Origin: Propionibacterium sp.
Lineage (GTDB): Bacteria; Actinomycetota; Actinomycetes; Actinomycetales; Actinomycetaceae
Assembly: GCA_030460725.1 (NCBI GenBank)
Contig: JAKECL010000145.1
Location: forward strand, 1-5,951
Direction of reading: 5' to 3'
Length of the DNA stretch: 5,951 nt
Shown: in pieces, positions 5,133-5,951 of the stretch
Numbering within the stretch: position 1 is the stretch's first letter
Layout of the letters: the number at the start of each line of letters is the position of its first letter
The notes under the pieces: generated by a model
Seen by the model: the letters and a program-made list of their open reading frames with translations, nothing else
What the model was told of the DNA's origin: nothing
The model's database searches: none
Position numbers and translations under genes: made by a program

Positions 5133-5762
5133 ATGTCCGAACAGTTCATCCCTGTCACACTCGACGGTGACATCGTCCGCCTGGAGCCGCTGACCACTGC
5201 CCACGTCCCCGCGCTCGCCCAGGCGTCTCGGGGCGCCAGGGCGACGCCCTCGTACGCGACCGTGCCTGACCCTGAGACGGTCGCAGACTACGTGCGCCAC
5301 AACCTGGAGCGGGCGGCGACCGGGACCTATCTGCCTTTCGCGCAGGTCGAGGCGGGGACGGGTCGGGTCCTGGGCCACACGGCGTACCTGACGCCGCGGC
5401 CCCTGCCCGACGGACGACTCCTGGCGGTGGAGATCGGGAGCTCCTGGCTGGCCCCGGACGTGAGGGGGACGGCGGTGAACACGTCCTCGAAACTCCTGCT
5501 GTTCACCCATGCCTTCGAGGTCTGGCAGGTGGCGCGTGTGGATGTGAAGACCGACGTGCGCAACTCGGCAGCCCGTGCAGGGATCCGTTCGATCGGTGCA
5601 CGTTTCGAGGGGATCCTGCGCAACTGGCAGCCCTCGCTGGCAGACGGTGAGGAGGGGCGTCCGCGTGACACCGCGATGTTCTCGGTGGTCGCCGCGGAAT
5701 GGCCGGAGGTGAGGGAGCACCTGCTCGCCCGGATCGCGGAGAAGCAGGCAGGTCGGAGCTGA
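5133..5762 (+). CDS. GNAT family N-acetyltransferase (RimJ/RimL-type)
   Basis: A soluble protein of 209 residues expected to transfer an acetyl group from acetyl-CoA to an amine; the acceptor cannot be told from the sequence. The N-terminal VRLEPLTTAHVPAL resembles the opening strand and helix of the RimJ/RimL-like group. The core strand VEIGSSWLAP leads into the acetyl-CoA loop VRGTAVN (Arg111-Gly112, Asn116) and its helix. VKTDVRNSAARAGIRSIGARFEG, with Asn144, is the usual C-terminal GNAT motif. The length is normal for the group. A GTG at 5127 is in frame two codons earlier, but ATG 5133 is preferred because it sits at the predicted transcription start. The gene lies 106 bases after the EIIC gene and seems to have its own promoter, so a functional link with the PTS is not indicated. 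Family is confident; substrate unknown. Confidence 0.9.
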   Translation: MSEQFIPVTLDGDIVRLEPLTTAHVPALAQASRGARATPSYATVPDPETVADYVRHNLERAATGTYLPFAQVEAGTGRVLGHTAYLTPRPLPDGRLLAVEIGSSWLAPDVRGTAVNTSSKLLLFTHAFEVWQVARVDVKTDVRNSAARAGIRSIGARFEGILRNWQPSLADGEEGRPRDTAMFSVVAAEWPEVREHLLARIAEKQAGRS

Positions 5763-5797
5763 GTGCCGGTCTCCGGGATCGTGCGCTGGTGACGGCG

Positions 5798-5854
5798 TGT
5801 GGGTTCGGGGACTGCGAAAGGGCGCTTCCGGGGGTCCCTGGTGTCGAACCCACA
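5798..5854. terminator. Long stem-loop after the acetyltransferase gene
   Basis: TGTGGGTTCG (5798-5807) is the exact reverse complement of 5845-5854. The stem continues with GGGAC (5808-5812) pairing to GTCCC (5834-5838) after a 6-base bulge (5839-5844). The first arm begins 35 bases after the acetyltransferase stop. There is no T-run, but actinobacterial terminators often lack one, so transcription termination is the simplest reading, possibly in both directions. The CGAACCC arm recalls a tRNA T-arm, but no tRNA cloverleaf can be built around it. Confidence 0.5.
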
Positions 5855-5891
5855 GGCGGTTGACGGTGGAGGGGGCGGGGCCCAGGCGGCG

Positions 5892-5951
5892 CCCCCCCCC
5901 CCCCCCAACCCCCGGGCCCGCGGAGGGGGCGGGGGGCGGGGGGGCGGGCGA
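5892..5951. repeat. C15 run and G-run low-complexity contig-like end
   Basis: There are fifteen consecutive C at 5892-5906, then AACCCCCGGGCCCGCGG, then G5-C-G6-C-G7-C-G3 at 5925-5948. The segment is almost pure G+C and holds no gene. It may be a true fold-back or G-quadruplex-forming sequence at which assembly stopped, or low-quality sequence at a contig edge. Bases here should not be trusted individually. Confidence 0.75.

Noticed and set aside
5798..5854. tRNA gene or tRNA-end attachment site
   Set aside because: Only a T-arm-like CGAACCC is present. No acceptor, D-arm or anticodon arm can be placed, and the segment is better explained as a simple inverted repeat.

Overview
The window looks like chromosomal DNA from a high-GC actinobacterium, most plausibly Actinomycetaceae (Actinomyces or Schaalia-like). 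This rests on the very high G+C, the TAnnnT-type -10 boxes, frequent GTG starts, an actinobacterial long-form MalQ, and a PTS with separate IIA, IIB and IIC polypeptides. The genus is inference; no rRNA or marker gene is present.

Layout: (1) 1-184, an upstream region with a perfect 15-bp inverted repeat (1-15 / 116-130), a -10-like TAGGAT and a strong Shine-Dalgarno. (2) 185-2332 (+), malQ, an intact GH77 4-alpha-glucanotransferase. (3) 2378-3063 (-), a two-gene unit transcribed toward malQ: PTS EIIB (2833-3063), then EIIA of the Crr/glucose family (2378-2836), joined by a 4-base GTGA stop/start overlap. (4) 3064-3463, a 400-bp divergent intergenic region with several dyads and promoter-like elements. 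(5) 3464-5026 (+), the EIIC permease, whose motifs look more like N-acetylglucosamine (NagE) than glucose (PtsG) permeases, with a 90-residue disordered tail. (6) 5133-5762 (+), a GNAT acetyltransferase that appears to be expressed from a leaderless transcript. (7) 5763-5951, a strong stem-loop followed by an extreme C-run/G-run end that looks like a contig edge.

How the genes work together: EIIA, EIIB and EIIC together form one sugar-specific PTS branch. Phosphate would pass from HPr (not in the window) to His74 of EIIA, then Cys23 of EIIB, then to the sugar moved by EIIC. The soluble and membrane subunits lie on opposite strands and share a control region, so co-regulation is likely but not shown. 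MalQ handles maltodextrin or glycogen-derived glucans; its convergent position suggests a carbohydrate-use neighbourhood, not one operon. The acetyltransferase has no evident link.

I found no mobile element, CRISPR array, tRNA or rRNA, and no clear new multi-gene system. The best candidates for undescribed biology are regulatory: the paired operator-like arms before malQ, and the stacked dyads over the EIIC promoter.
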